64,000 nt of DNA from Arthrobacter sp. S41 (GCF_004320535.1 NZ_SIHY01000003.1:62001-126000), one strand, 5' to 3'; counted from the first letter of the stretch, positions 18,240-27,713 are shown. Numbers and translations are program-made. The notes: generated by a model not told the origin, from the letters alone.

Positions 18240-18910
18240 TCTTTTTCTCCTCCAAGAGCTACCACGGTGTCAACATAGATCCCCGGGGTGATCACGTGCT
18301 CCGGATCGATGCTTCCAATCTCCACCACTTCATCAACCTGCACAATCGCGGCCTTGGCCGCGGTGGCCATAATCGGCCCAAAGTTTCGCGCGGTTTTGCG
18401 GTACACCAGATTGCCGAAGGTGTCGGACTTCAGCGCCTTGATCAGGGCGAAGTCGGCATGGATGGGCGTTTCTAAGACATAACCTTTGCCGTCGATAATC
18501 CGACTTTCCTTGCCTTCAGCGAGCAACGTGCCATAGCCGGTAGGGGTGAAGAAGCCGCCGATGCCGGCTCCCGCGGCGCGAATGCGTTCGGCCAAATTGC
18601 CCTGCGGAACAAGTTCCAGTTCAATCTCCCCGGCGCGGTAAGCCTGGTCAAAATGCCACGAGTCGGACTGGCGAGGGAAGGAGCAGATGATCTTTTTGAC
18701 GCGGCGTTCCTTGATCAACAGGGCCAGACCAGCATCGGCTTGGCCGGCATTATTGTTGACCACCGTCAGATCGGTGGCGCCACAATCCATGAGCGCATCA
18801 ATGAGCTCCATGGGCTGTCCGGCATTGCCGAATCCGCCAATCAAGATGGTGGAGCCGTCACTGATTTCTGCGACGGCGTCCGCCGCGGTGCTGGCAATAC
18901 GTGGTGCCAT
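18236..18910 (-). CDS. pcaI: 3-oxoadipate CoA-transferase subunit A
   Basis: Alpha subunit, 224 residues, partner of pcaJ. It shows the CoA-binding glycine segment GGFGNAGQPMELIDAL, NNAGQADAGLALL and ELVPQGNLAERIRAAGAGIGGF cut at its conserved glycine. It follows pcaF by 18 bases and overlaps pcaJ by four, so F, I and J are one leftward transcript. Confidence 0.93.
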   Translation of the reverse strand: MAPRIASTAADAVAEISDGSTILIGGFGNAGQPMELIDALMDCGATDLTVVNNNAGQADAGLALLIKERRVKKIICSFPRQSDSWHFDQAYRAGEIELELVPQGNLAERIRAAGAGIGGFFTPTGYGTLLAEGKESRIIDGKGYVLETPIHADFALIKALKSDTFGNLVYRKTARNFGPIMATAAKAAIVQVDEVVEIGSIDPEHVITPGIYVDTVVALGGEKE

Positions 18911-18928
18911 GATGATTTCCTCTCGAAG

Positions 18929-20140
18929 CTATTTGGTGGCGTTGACGTTTTCGATGACCACGGCAAGACCTTGGCCTACGCCGATGCAGATGGCAGCCAG
19001 TCCATAACGTTCGCCGGATTCCTGCAGGCGTCGGGCCAGTGTGCCCAGGATCCGCAGTCCCGAAGCGCCCAGTGGGTGACCGATAGCGATAGCCCCTCCC
19101 CAAGCGTTGAGAATTGTAGGGTCGATATCCCAGGCACGGATGCAAGCAAGGGACTGTGCGGCGAAGGCTTCGTTCAGTTCCACCGCTGCAATATCAGACC
19201 ACTTCAGGCCTGCTTTATTCAGCGCCTTGTTGGCCGCTTCCACCGGGGCAAAGCCGAAGAATTGCGGCTCCAAAGCGGTAGCGCCATTGGAGACGATGCG
19301 CGCGATGGGATCTTGGCCCAACAACGCACCACCCTTTTCGGAACCGATAAAGGCCGCCGAAGCGCCATCGTTCATCGGTGAGGCGTTGCCTGCGGTGACC
19401 GTGGCGTTCTCTCCGGTACGAAATACTGTGCGAAGCTGCGAAAGGCTCTGGGCGGTGGAGTCAGCGCGGATGGTTTCATCGCGGGTTACTTCGGTGCCAC
19501 GCTTATTGGCTGGCGGTACGGAAACAACTAGATTGTCATACTTTCCGGCGTCCCAAGCGGCCGCAGCCTGCTGGTGCGAAAGAGCGGAAAATTCATCCTG
19601 ATCTTCACGCGAAATGTTGTGCTTTTCGCGCAGCTGTTCGGTGGCCTCACCGAGTGAGACGGTCCATTCGCCCGGCATGGCTGGGTTAACCAGACGCCAG
19701 CCAAGGGTGGTGTTGACCAGCTCTAAGTTGTTCATCGGGAAGGGACGCTCGGTTTTTGGCAGTACCCACGGGGCACGGCTCATCGACTCAACTCCGCCAA
19801 CCAAGATAAGGTCCGCGTCCGAGGTGGCGACTTGACGTGAAGCGGCAATCGAGGCATCCAACGAGGAACCACACAAGCGGTTCATGGTGGTGCCGGGCAG
19901 TGAGGTTGGCAGACCGGCGAGCAACGTTGCCATGCGGGCTACGTTTCGGTTTTCTTCGCCGGCTCCGTTGGCATTACCAAAGATGGATTCATCGATGGTG
20001 TTCACATCAAGCTTTGGCGAACGTGCAACAAGTTCGCGCACCACATGCGCGGCCAGATCATCCGGGCGGTGGCTAGATAGCGCGCCACCAATCTTGCCAA
20101 AAGGGGTGCGAATTGCGTCGTACAGGTAGGCCTGCTGCAT
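18929..20140 (-). CDS. pcaF: 3-oxoadipyl-CoA thiolase
   Basis: Cleaves 3-oxoadipyl-CoA with CoA to succinyl-CoA and acetyl-CoA. The 403-residue thiolase has nucleophile C90 in MNRLCGSSLDA, NGSP-loop equivalent GNASPMNDGA, GGAIAIGHPLGASG with the active-site histidine, and CIGVGQG with the second cysteine. The chosen ATG (20140) has GGAG upstream; an extension to 20173 would cross the operator region. It is the first gene of the leftward pcaFIJ operon. Confidence 0.94.
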   Translation of the reverse strand: MQQAYLYDAIRTPFGKIGGALSSHRPDDLAAHVVRELVARSPKLDVNTIDESIFGNANGAGEENRNVARMATLLAGLPTSLPGTTMNRLCGSSLDASIAASRQVATSDADLILVGGVESMSRAPWVLPKTERPFPMNNLELVNTTLGWRLVNPAMPGEWTVSLGEATEQLREKHNISREDQDEFSALSHQQAAAAWDAGKYDNLVVSVPPANKRGTEVTRDETIRADSTAQSLSQLRTVFRTGENATVTAGNASPMNDGASAAFIGSEKGGALLGQDPIARIVSNGATALEPQFFGFAPVEAANKALNKAGLKWSDIAAVELNEAFAAQSLACIRAWDIDPTILNAWGGAIAIGHPLGASGLRILGTLARRLQESGERYGLAAICIGVGQGLAVVIENVNATK

Positions 20141-20167
20141 AGTCTCACTGCTCCATTGCTGAAAGAT

Positions 20168-20259
20168 GTTCACTGTGTGAACTTAAGTTCGTGAGATGAA
20201 CTTTACTAGCCGCCGAGAATCTAATCAAGGGAACCTTTTGATTTGTTCACTTCTTGAAC
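20168..20259. promoter_or_regulatory. Three GTTCA-N5-TGAAC palindromes (probable PcaR operators)
   Basis: Sites at 20168-20182, 20187-20201 (one mismatch, GTTCG) and 20245-20259 share the same 15-base form in the divergent pcaF/pcaK spacer. The first two centres are 19 bases apart. Sites of this size with an A/T-flanked inverted repeat suit IclR-family dimers. Confidence 0.72.
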
Positions 20260-20349
20260 ATTGGTGCGCTCTACGAAAGTGGTGCTACGATCACATCGCC
20301 GTGACACGCATCACTGGCGATGCCAACAGAGATCTCAAAGGGGCGACTC

Positions 20350-21543
20350 ATGTCTTCAACACAAGGTGACACTCAAAAACTCAAACTCGGCGGCTGGATC
20401 GCCGCACTCTGCTTCTTCATCGTGGTCTTCGAGGGCTACGACATTGTTGCCCTAGGCGCTACCATTCCAGTGTTGACCGACCCAAATGTCGGCGGGTTCA
20501 GCGTGAGCCAAATGAACTGGGTCAACACCTTCTCACTGATTGGCGTCGGTGTCGGAGCCGCAACAATGGGACGGCTGGCCGACCGCTTTGGACGACGTCG
20601 CCCACTGCTGATTGCAGTCCTCGTCTTTTCGATCTTCACCTTGCTCTTCCCGTTCCTGCCTAGCGCCTTCTTGATGGGCACCTTCCGCTTTATTGCAGGC
20701 CTAGGACTTGGTGGTTGCATGCCTGTGGCCTTGGCGTTGATGCAGGAAAATGCCCCGGTAGGGCGGCGCGCACTGGCCAATAATCTGCCGATGGTTGGCT
20801 ACCACCTGGGTGCAGTGCTGGCATCGCTGGCAGGCAAGGCCGCCGGGGTGCACTGGTCGGTACTGTATTTCCTCGGCGGCGGACTGGGCCTGGCCCTGCT
20901 GGCGCTGCTGTGGTTCAAGCTTCCCGAAAGCGAAGTGATCGCCAGTAGTGAGCGCACCTCAATTTCCGATGTACTCAAACCGAAATACCTGCGCACCTCA
21001 ATCGGCCTTTGGATTGCCGCATTTATGGGTCTGGTATTGGTCTACGGTCTCAACGCTTGGCTTCCTAAGATCATGGGAGCTGCTGGTTACCCGGTGGCCG
21101 ATTCGCTGACCATGCTCTTTGTATTGAATTTGGGCGCCATCGCAGGGCTGTTTATTAGCGCCTACGCAGCTGATAGCAAGGGCATCAAACTTGTCTCGCT
21201 GATCTGGTTTGCCGCCTCGGCAGCACTGTTGCTTCTGTTGGCAGTACCTTTTGGAAGCCAAGTTCTTTTGACCGCAGTCCTCTTTGTCACCGGCGTTTTT
21301 GTTTTCTCCGCCCAGTGCCTGATGTATGCCTACGCAGGGCACGTATACCCGCGCAACCTGGTGGCCACAGGCATTGGACTAGCCTCGGGCATCGGCCGTT
21401 TTGGCGCCATCATTGGCCCATACATCACCGGCCTGATGGTGGCTGCTGGCACCGCATACCCGGGAGCATTTTTCCTTTACGGTGGCGCCGCACTGCTCGC
21501 CGTGTTGGTCATTGCTCAAATTCCAAAGCCACAGCGTAGTTAG
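20350..21543 (+). CDS. pcaK: Aromatic acid:H+ symporter, MFS (PcaK type)
   Basis: 397-residue major facilitator with about 12 membrane segments. The first helix has FEGYDIVALGATIPVL, the pattern of the AAHS (aromatic acid:H+ symporter) family, where the aspartate after GY is needed for transport; the loop 2-3 motif is GRLADRFGRRRPLL. It has AAAGGGG six bases before the ATG. The gene diverges from pcaF and leads the pob/pca genes, so the likely substrates are 4-hydroxybenzoate and protocatechuate. Confidence 0.9.
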   Translation: MSSTQGDTQKLKLGGWIAALCFFIVVFEGYDIVALGATIPVLTDPNVGGFSVSQMNWVNTFSLIGVGVGAATMGRLADRFGRRRPLLIAVLVFSIFTLLFPFLPSAFLMGTFRFIAGLGLGGCMPVALALMQENAPVGRRALANNLPMVGYHLGAVLASLAGKAAGVHWSVLYFLGGGLGLALLALLWFKLPESEVIASSERTSISDVLKPKYLRTSIGLWIAAFMGLVLVYGLNAWLPKIMGAAGYPVADSLTMLFVLNLGAIAGLFISAYAADSKGIKLVSLIWFAASAALLLLLAVPFGSQVLLTAVLFVTGVFVFSAQCLMYAYAGHVYPRNLVATGIGLASGIGRFGAIIGPYITGLMVAAGTAYPGAFFLYGGAALLAVLVIAQIPKPQRS

Positions 21544-21552
21544 AGTTGTTCC

Positions 21553-22302
21553 ATGGCCAATTCTCCTAGTGGGGATTCAATGTTGGACCGCTTGGTGCGG
21601 ATCTTGGATTCCTTTGACGCGAACAACCAATCGCTCAGCGTGAGCGTTTTGGCGCGCCGGGCAGATATCCCCCAAGCGAGCATGTATCGACTGCTGGACT
21701 CAATGGTGGCCCATGATCTGCTCAGCCGCGATGCGTCCGGGCAGGTTCGCTTGGGCTTGCGATTATGGGAGCTGGCCAACCGTAGCGCCACCACTCAAGA
21801 CCTGCGTACGGCGGCTCTTCCCTTCATGGAAGACATCAACCAGCTTCTTGGGCAGAACACTCAACTCTCGGTGTTGCACCAGGACGAAGTGCTGATCATT
21901 GAGCGTCTTTCGCGGCCCGGCTCGGTAGTTAATCAGGCAAACGTGGCCGGCCGCATGCCGGTTCAACGCACTTCCATGGGAATGGCTCTTCTCGCGTTCT
22001 CCCGCCCGGAAATCATCGGTGATTATCTGTCCCGTCACGATGCCGTCATGACCGCTTCCCATCCAGATTTCCGGGCGAAGATGGCTGAGATTCGCCGTAC
22101 CGGCTATGCCTCATTTGATGGCTTCATCGATCCGGAAACTACCGGCGTTGCCGCGCCAATTCTTGATGATGCTGGCTACCAAGTCGCGGTCATTTCCGTG
22201 GTGCTCCCCCGCCAGACTCGTGCGGTGCAATCGGCCGGGCTGGCACTACGCACGGCGGCGCGAGGAATTTCTAGAGCACTGCAGCTAGGTGGAACCGCCT
22301 AG
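21553..22302 (+). CDS. pobR: IclR-family regulator, probable PobR
   Basis: 249-residue IclR protein, distinct from the one at 16722. It has LSVSVLARRADIPQASMYRLLDSMVAHDLL at the N-terminus, then the effector domain with RMPVQRTSMGMALLAF, TGYASFDGFIDPETTGVAAPI. It lies directly upstream of pobA, so it probably controls 4-hydroxybenzoate hydroxylation; a perfect palindrome (22340-22356) sits between the two. TAGAGT (21541-21546, containing the pcaK stop) is six bases before the ATG, which may give it a leaderless promoter. The gene name is inferred from context. Confidence 0.75.
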   Translation: MANSPSGDSMLDRLVRILDSFDANNQSLSVSVLARRADIPQASMYRLLDSMVAHDLLSRDASGQVRLGLRLWELANRSATTQDLRTAALPFMEDINQLLGQNTQLSVLHQDEVLIIERLSRPGSVVNQANVAGRMPVQRTSMGMALLAFSRPEIIGDYLSRHDAVMTASHPDFRAKMAEIRRTGYASFDGFIDPETTGVAAPILDDAGYQVAVISVVLPRQTRAVQSAGLALRTAARGISRALQLGGTA

Positions 22303-22339
22303 GACGAGGACTGGGTCAGTTGAAGTACCTGATGCACTT

Positions 22340-22356
22340 TTCTCATTCAATGAGAA
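22340..22356. promoter_or_regulatory. 17-base palindrome upstream of pobA
   Basis: TTCTCATT-C-AATGAGAA is a perfect inverted repeat 75 bases before the pobA start. It differs from the GTTCA-N5-TGAAC sites, so it is a candidate target for the second IclR regulator. Confidence 0.6.
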
Positions 22357-22430
22357 GCGAACTGAATTCACACCTGTGACGCAAGCATCATTGTGCAAGA
22401 CCCATTTCCCGGCACTGACAGGTAGGAACC

Positions 22431-23627
22431 ATGGCAAAGGCGCCACGCATCCTGAAGACCAAGGTTGGCATCATCGGCGGCGGTCCCGCCGGGCTGATGC
22501 TCTCGCACCTGCTGGCTACCTCGGGCATCGAGAACGTCGTGGTGGAAATGCGCGATCACGAGACGATCCGCAACACCCACCGTGCTGGCATCCTCGAAGC
22601 CCAAGCAGTCACCATGCTCACCGAGTCCGGGGTCAATGGTCGAGTACTCACCGAAGGTGACGAGCACGCAGGAATCGACCTACGCTTCAACGGCGAATCC
22701 CATCCCCTAGACTTCCGTGACCTAGTTGATGCCACCGTGACCTTGTACGCGCAGAACGAGGTGTTCGTGGATTTGGCCGCAGCTCGTAAGCGCGATCGAG
22801 GAGATGTGCGGTACTCGTGCGAAGTCACCGAGATCCTGGACATGGAGACCTCCACCCCGAAGTTCCGCTTCACCGATGCGCAAGGTGAGCTCTTCGAGGT
22901 GCACGCCGATGTAATCGTTGGGGCCGACGGCTCCCGCTCTTTCGCCCGACGCCAGATGCCACAAAAGCTCGCCAAGGATTTTAAAGTCTCCTACCCCTTC
23001 GCTTGGTTTGGAATCCTCACCGAGGCCCCAAAGTCCGCAGCGGAACTGATCTACGCAAACTCGCCGCACGGCTTTGCGCTGATCTCCCAGCGCAGCGAAA
23101 CTGTACAGCGCATGTACTTCCAATGTGATCCCAACGAGGACGTCAACGCGTGGAGCGATGACCGCATCTGGGCCGAGCTGCAAAAGCGCGTGGACGGACC
23201 GGATAACTTCCAGCTACAAACCGGACCCATCTTTGATAAGACCGTTTTGGGCTTCCGCTCCTTTGTCCGCGAACCACTCTCGCATGGACGGATGTTCCTG
23301 ATCGGCGATGCCGGACACACCGTCCCACCCACCGGGGCCAAGGGCCTGAACTTGGCCTTCGCCGACGTCAAAGTACTCTTCGAAGCGCTGGATTCATTCT
23401 TCTCCACCGGCAGCGACAAGCTGTTGGACGGGTACTCGAACTTGGCACTCAAACGAGTCTGGAAAGCACAGAACTTCTCCTACTGGATGACTTCCATGCT
23501 GCACACCCCGGTGGGCGGCGACCCGTTCATGGCCAAGCGTGCCCTCGGTGAATTGGAAACCGTCACCTCCTCACGCTTCGGCCAGCAGTATCTCGCCGAG
23601 TCCTACACCGGCTGGCCCCACGCATAA
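22431..23627 (+). CDS. pobA: 4-hydroxybenzoate 3-monooxygenase
   Basis: FAD enzyme that hydroxylates 4-hydroxybenzoate to protocatechuate with NADPH or NADH. The 398 residues, normal for PobA, show GGGPAGLML (16-24), the DG motif VIVGADGSRS near residue 160 and the GD motif LIGDAGHTVPPTG (D293) that binds the FAD ribityl and pyrophosphate. AGGTAGG precedes the ATG. It feeds the protocatechuate genes immediately downstream. Confidence 0.95.
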   Translation: MAKAPRILKTKVGIIGGGPAGLMLSHLLATSGIENVVVEMRDHETIRNTHRAGILEAQAVTMLTESGVNGRVLTEGDEHAGIDLRFNGESHPLDFRDLVDATVTLYAQNEVFVDLAAARKRDRGDVRYSCEVTEILDMETSTPKFRFTDAQGELFEVHADVIVGADGSRSFARRQMPQKLAKDFKVSYPFAWFGILTEAPKSAAELIYANSPHGFALISQRSETVQRMYFQCDPNEDVNAWSDDRIWAELQKRVDGPDNFQLQTGPIFDKTVLGFRSFVREPLSHGRMFLIGDAGHTVPPTGAKGLNLAFADVKVLFEALDSFFSTGSDKLLDGYSNLALKRVWKAQNFSYWMTSMLHTPVGGDPFMAKRALGELETVTSSRFGQQYLAESYTGWPHA

Positions 23628-23663
23628 CACCGCACCCACACAAATTTTCAGAAAGGAGCCACC

Positions 23664-24470
23664 ATGAGCGCCAACAGCAAGACACTGGATCCAGCAGCCA
23701 CCACGGCCACGCAGGAAGAGATCAGCGCCGAAATCTCCAGCACGCATGAGGACTACCGCCAGCAACTGCTGGCCGGCAAAAAGGCAGAAACCCAGCCCCG
23801 AGTGGACTTTGCCTCCTACCGCTCCTCACTATTGCGTCACCCCACCAAAAATCTGCACCACGCAGATCCGGAAACCATCGAACTGTACTCCCCGGCCTTC
23901 GGCCAGCGTGACGTCCACGCCCTGGAATCAGACTTAACCATCCAACACAACGGTGAACCGATCGGCGAGCGCATCGTGGTTTCTGGCCGAGTACTTGATG
24001 GCGACGGCCGCCCGGTGGTCGGTCAGCTGGTGGAAATCTGGCAGGCCAACGCCGCCGGTCGTTATGTGCACAAGCGCGATCAGCATCCAGCTCCGATTGA
24101 TCCGAACTTCACCGGGGTCGGCCGCGCCATCTCAGGAGCCAACGGCGAGTACTCCTTCACCACCATCAAGCCGGCACCGTACCCGTGGAAGAACCACCAC
24201 AACGCGTGGCGTCCGGCGCATATCCACTTCTCGCTGTTCGGTACCGACTTCACCCAGCGGATGATTACCCAGATGTACTTCCCGGGTGATCCGCTGTTTG
24301 CACTGGATCCGATCTATCAGTCGATCACTGATCAAGACGCACGCGACCGGCTGGTCGCTACCTATGATCATTCGGTCACCAGCCACGAATGGGCCACCGG
24401 CTACAACTGGGACATCGTACTGACCGGGTCCAACCGCACCTGGATGGAAGAAGAAGAGGCGGATCACTAA
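23664..24470 (+). CDS. pcaH: Protocatechuate 3,4-dioxygenase beta subunit
   Basis: Non-haem Fe(III) intradiol dioxygenase subunit that carries the metal site. The 268 residues contain the four iron ligands by pattern: Y134 (GRYVHKRD), Y173 (APYPWKN), H186 and H188 (RPAHIHFS). The N-terminal 75 residues are a variable extension. AGAAAGGAG stands before the ATG. Its stop and the pcaG start overlap as TAATG. Confidence 0.96.
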   Translation: MSANSKTLDPAATTATQEEISAEISSTHEDYRQQLLAGKKAETQPRVDFASYRSSLLRHPTKNLHHADPETIELYSPAFGQRDVHALESDLTIQHNGEPIGERIVVSGRVLDGDGRPVVGQLVEIWQANAAGRYVHKRDQHPAPIDPNFTGVGRAISGANGEYSFTTIKPAPYPWKNHHNAWRPAHIHFSLFGTDFTQRMITQMYFPGDPLFALDPIYQSITDQDARDRLVATYDHSVTSHEWATGYNWDIVLTGSNRTWMEEEEADH

Positions 24471-25048
24471 TGTCGCAAGCTCCAGAATTGAAGCTCACCC
24501 CCACTCCAGGACAGACCATCGGCCCGTTCTACGGTTACGCGCTGCCCTATGAGAAGGACAATGAGCTGGTCAACCAGGCGCACCCCAACTCGGTGCGACT
24601 ACACGGCGTGGTCTATGACGGCAAGGGAGAGGTCATTCCCGACGCGCTGCTAGAAATTTGGCAGGCCGATGAGCAGGGCCAGGTGGTCTCGCGCGAAGGC
24701 TCGCTGGTTCGTGATGGTTACACCTTCACCGGTTGGGGCCGAGTAGCGGTAGATAACGTCGGTGGCTACAACTTCACCACGCTGAACCCGGGCGCCACCG
24801 AAGAGGGCAAGGCACCGTTCATCATGCTTACGGTCTTCGCCCGCGGTTTACTCAACCGGCTATTCACTCGGATCTACCTGCCCGAGGATACCGAGGCGCT
24901 GGCCAATGATGCACTGCTGGCTTCGTTACCTGAGGCAGAGCGCAAGACGTTGATTGCTACCCGCGAAGAGGATGGATCACTGCGCTTTGATGTTCGTTTG
25001 CAGGGTGAGGATGAAACCGTGTTCCTTTCCTACCCGCGCGAAAGCTAG
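24470..25048 (+). CDS. pcaG: Protocatechuate 3,4-dioxygenase alpha subunit
   Basis: Alpha partner of PcaH, 192 residues. It keeps the dioxygenase fold (TPGQTIGPFYGYAL, LLEIWQADEQG, GWGRVAVDNVGGYNF) but lacks the tyrosine and histidine iron ligands, as alpha subunits do. The ATG at 24470 overlaps the pcaH stop by one base; an upstream in-frame start would lie inside pcaH. Confidence 0.95.
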   Translation: MSQAPELKLTPTPGQTIGPFYGYALPYEKDNELVNQAHPNSVRLHGVVYDGKGEVIPDALLEIWQADEQGQVVSREGSLVRDGYTFTGWGRVAVDNVGGYNFTTLNPGATEEGKAPFIMLTVFARGLLNRLFTRIYLPEDTEALANDALLASLPEAERKTLIATREEDGSLRFDVRLQGEDETVFLSYPRES

Positions 25049-25111
25049 GCGTCTAGGACTACAGTTCTAGAGCGAGAGACAAACTAAAACAGTGAAGAAT
25101 CGAGGGACTTG

Positions 25112-26518
25112 ATGGATGGCGCAGACTACGGCGTGCTAGCTCCAACCTGGGCCGGTACCGCGGCAGCTTCGCTGTCCAACGACGTGGCTTTTATCCAAGC
25201 CATGCTTGATGTTGAGGCTGCTTGGGTGCAAGTTCAGTCCGATGCCGGCTTGTGCAGTACCGACGATTCGCGGGCGGTTAACACGGTGGCTGGCATTCAG
25301 CGCTATGACCTCACGGTCTTAGCTTCAAAAACTCCCGATGGTGCCAATGCGCTGATCCCACTATTGGGCATGATGCGAGAACAGCTCGCTGTTGATGGTG
25401 CACCCAAGTCCGCGAGCACCGCATTACACCGCGGGGCCACCAGCCAAGACATTATCGACACCGCACTGATGCTGGTCCTGTCCAAAACTATCGGCCAGAC
25501 CCTGAGCGACTTGCGCAGTACTGCCGACGGACTAGTAGGCCTCGCCCGGGCCCACCGAGAAACGGTGTGCATTGCCCGGTCTCTGACCCAGCATGCACTG
25601 CCAACAACTTTCGGTTGGAAAGCAGCCAGCTGGCTCTCGGCCGTGCTGGATGCCGAGAAGCAGCTTGATGATGCTTCGCAGCAGCTACGACTGCAGTGGG
25701 GCGGCGCGGTAGGGACCCTAGCTTCCTTGGAACAATTCCTTGAAGTCCATGGCGATGCCTCGGTGAGCACCGGGCAGCTTAGTTCTCAGCTCGCAGACCG
25801 TTTAGGGCTGAAGGATCCCGGCGCACCATGGCACACCAACCGCATGCCCATCCTTCAGATCGGCTCTGCTCTGGGTGCGACCATCGCGGCACTGGGTACC
25901 TTTGGCGCCGATGTACTCACCTCTTCGCGCCCGGAAATCGGCGAGCTATCCGAACCACGTGAAGCAGGCAAGGGTGGTTCCTCGGCCATGCCGCAGAAAC
26001 AAAACCCGGTGCGTTCGGTGTTGCTGCGCAATGCTGCTTTCAGCTCCCCTGGATTACTCTCAACGCTTTTCACCGCTGCTGGTACCGCGGTGGATGAACG
26101 CCCTGACGGTGGTTGGCATGCTGAATGGAGCGCGCTACGCGAACTGACCCGGCTGGCCGCGGGAGCAGCATTCCATGCATCATTCCTGGCCAATGGCTTG
26201 AGCGTGAATCTTCCAGCCATCAATCGCAACCTCGCGCTGGGTGGAGATGCGGTGCTGTCCGAACGCTTGGCTACCGTGTTGTCTCAAATGGTTGACGGAG
26301 GCAAGCCTGCCATCCAGGACTTGGTGCGTCGCAGCCTGCGTGAAGAACGGCCTTTGCACGAACTTTTGCGTTCAGAAATTCCCGCGGAAGACTTCAGCGA
26401 TACCAAGTTGAACGAACTTTTTGATCCTGCCGGTTACCTTGGTGCCGCGGATCGTTTCACCGAAACTGTATTAGCCGACTACTCGGCACGGAAGGAACTA
26501 TGGCAGTCCCAGAACTAA
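25112..26518 (+). CDS. pcaB: 3-carboxy-cis,cis-muconate cycloisomerase
   Basis: Lactonises the ring-cleavage product to 4-carboxymuconolactone. The 468-residue protein belongs to the fumarase/aspartase superfamily with the signature GSSAMPQKQNP at about residue 289 and the first conserved region LHRGATSQDIIDTA. GAGGG is five bases before the ATG. The last 19 bases overlap pcaD. Confidence 0.93.
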   Translation: MDGADYGVLAPTWAGTAAASLSNDVAFIQAMLDVEAAWVQVQSDAGLCSTDDSRAVNTVAGIQRYDLTVLASKTPDGANALIPLLGMMREQLAVDGAPKSASTALHRGATSQDIIDTALMLVLSKTIGQTLSDLRSTADGLVGLARAHRETVCIARSLTQHALPTTFGWKAASWLSAVLDAEKQLDDASQQLRLQWGGAVGTLASLEQFLEVHGDASVSTGQLSSQLADRLGLKDPGAPWHTNRMPILQIGSALGATIAALGTFGADVLTSSRPEIGELSEPREAGKGGSSAMPQKQNPVRSVLLRNAAFSSPGLLSTLFTAAGTAVDERPDGGWHAEWSALRELTRLAAGAAFHASFLANGLSVNLPAINRNLALGGDAVLSERLATVLSQMVDGGKPAIQDLVRRSLREERPLHELLRSEIPAEDFSDTKLNELFDPAGYLGAADRFTETVLADYSARKELWQSQN

Positions 26519-27297
26519 CTCCGTCGCTACTTCATACCGATGCTCAGCTACCTACCCTCATTACTGGCCCTTCGCTGGGCACCGCGGCCCTGCCGTTGTG
26601 GGGTCCGGCCTTGCCCTATCTTAAAGAACATTTCCAGGTCATCGCGTGGGATCTTCCCGGGCACGGCGTCAGCAAGCCATCAACGCAAGAGTTCACGTTG
26701 GCCGAGCTGGCCACCGGCGTCACCACCATGGTTGAAGCGTTACGAACTGATGGGGTTATCGCCGAGAACACCAAACTGTTTTACGCCGGAGTTTCGGTTG
26801 GCGGTGCCACCGCGTTGCAGTTAGCCGTGGATCATCCTGGCTTCTTCAATGCTTTGGCCTCGATCTGCTCGGCTGCCAAAATTGGTACGCCTGAAGGCTG
26901 GACCGAGCGCGCAGAACTCGTGGCAAAAGCCGGTACCCCGACCATGCTCGCAGGTTCTGCCCAACGCTGGTTCGCGCCCGGGTTCATCGACAAGCAACCA
27001 GAAATTTCAGCCAGCCTGCTGCACAGCCTGCAGGACGCGGACCGCTTCGCCTATGCCCACGTTTGTGGCGCCTTGGCCGACTTTGATGTGCGCGAACAGT
27101 TGCAGGCCACCACGGATCCGATCCTGGCTATCAACGGCGCACAAGATCAGGTGTGCCCACCGGCCGACGCGCAGTTCATCGCCGAGTCTGCACCTAAGGG
27201 CCACTCTGCCATTGTGGAATCCGCAGGCCATTTGGCTCCTGCCGAAGCACCAGAAGAAACAGCAACATTGCTGGCCGATTTTTTCCTCTCCAACTAA
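26500..27297 (+). CDS. pcaD: 3-oxoadipate enol-lactonase
   Basis: Alpha/beta-hydrolase (265 residues) that hydrolyses the enol-lactone to 3-oxoadipate. The catalytic triad is visible as S99 in AGVSVGGA, an aspartate in INGAQDQVCPP and a histidine in ESAGHLAPAE; SLGTAALPLWGP and WDLPGHGVSKP are typical of the family. It stands alone here, not fused to pcaC (PcaL fusions occur in some actinobacteria). AAGGA precedes the ATG inside pcaB. Confidence 0.93.
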   Translation: MAVPELTPSLLHTDAQLPTLITGPSLGTAALPLWGPALPYLKEHFQVIAWDLPGHGVSKPSTQEFTLAELATGVTTMVEALRTDGVIAENTKLFYAGVSVGGATALQLAVDHPGFFNALASICSAAKIGTPEGWTERAELVAKAGTPTMLAGSAQRWFAPGFIDKQPEISASLLHSLQDADRFAYAHVCGALADFDVREQLQATTDPILAINGAQDQVCPPADAQFIAESAPKGHSAIVESAGHLAPAEAPEETATLLADFFLSN

Positions 27298-27314
27298 GAA
27301 AGGACAGGACTACG

Positions 27315-27713
27315 ATGACCGACTCACAGCGCCTGCCCGGCGACACTTACGATGCAGGCATGAGCGTGCGCCGCGAAGTACTCGGTAACGAGCACGTTGA
27401 CCGCTCCACCAATAATTCGAACGAATTCACCGACGAATTTCAGGAAATGATTACCCGCTATGCGTGGGGAACCATCTGGACGCGCGACGGTTTGCCGCGC
27501 ACCACCCGTAGCGCCATCACCCTGACCGCAATGATTGCCGGTGGCTACTGGGAGGAACTAGAAATGCATGTGCACGCGGCACTGCGCAATGGAATGACGC
27601 CCGAGGAAATCAAGGAAGTCTTCCTTCAGTGCGCCATCTACTGCTCTGTGCCTGCCGCCAATGTTGCCTTCAAGATCGGCAAGAAGGTTCTGGACGAATA
27701 CGCAGCGCAGTAA
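27315..27713 (+). CDS. pcaC: 4-carboxymuconolactone decarboxylase
   Basis: Decarboxylates 4-carboxymuconolactone to 3-oxoadipate enol-lactone. The 132 residues show RSAITLTAMIAGGYWEELEMHVHAALRNG in pieces and GMTPEEIKEVFLQCAIYCSVPAANVAF, the CMD-family helix. AAAGGACAGG precedes the ATG. It is the last gene of pobA-pcaHGBDC; only 58 bases separate it from the convergent thioesterase and no clear terminator was seen. Confidence 0.94.
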   Translation: MTDSQRLPGDTYDAGMSVRREVLGNEHVDRSTNNSNEFTDEFQEMITRYAWGTIWTRDGLPRTTRSAITLTAMIAGGYWEELEMHVHAALRNGMTPEEIKEVFLQCAIYCSVPAANVAFKIGKKVLDEYAAQ

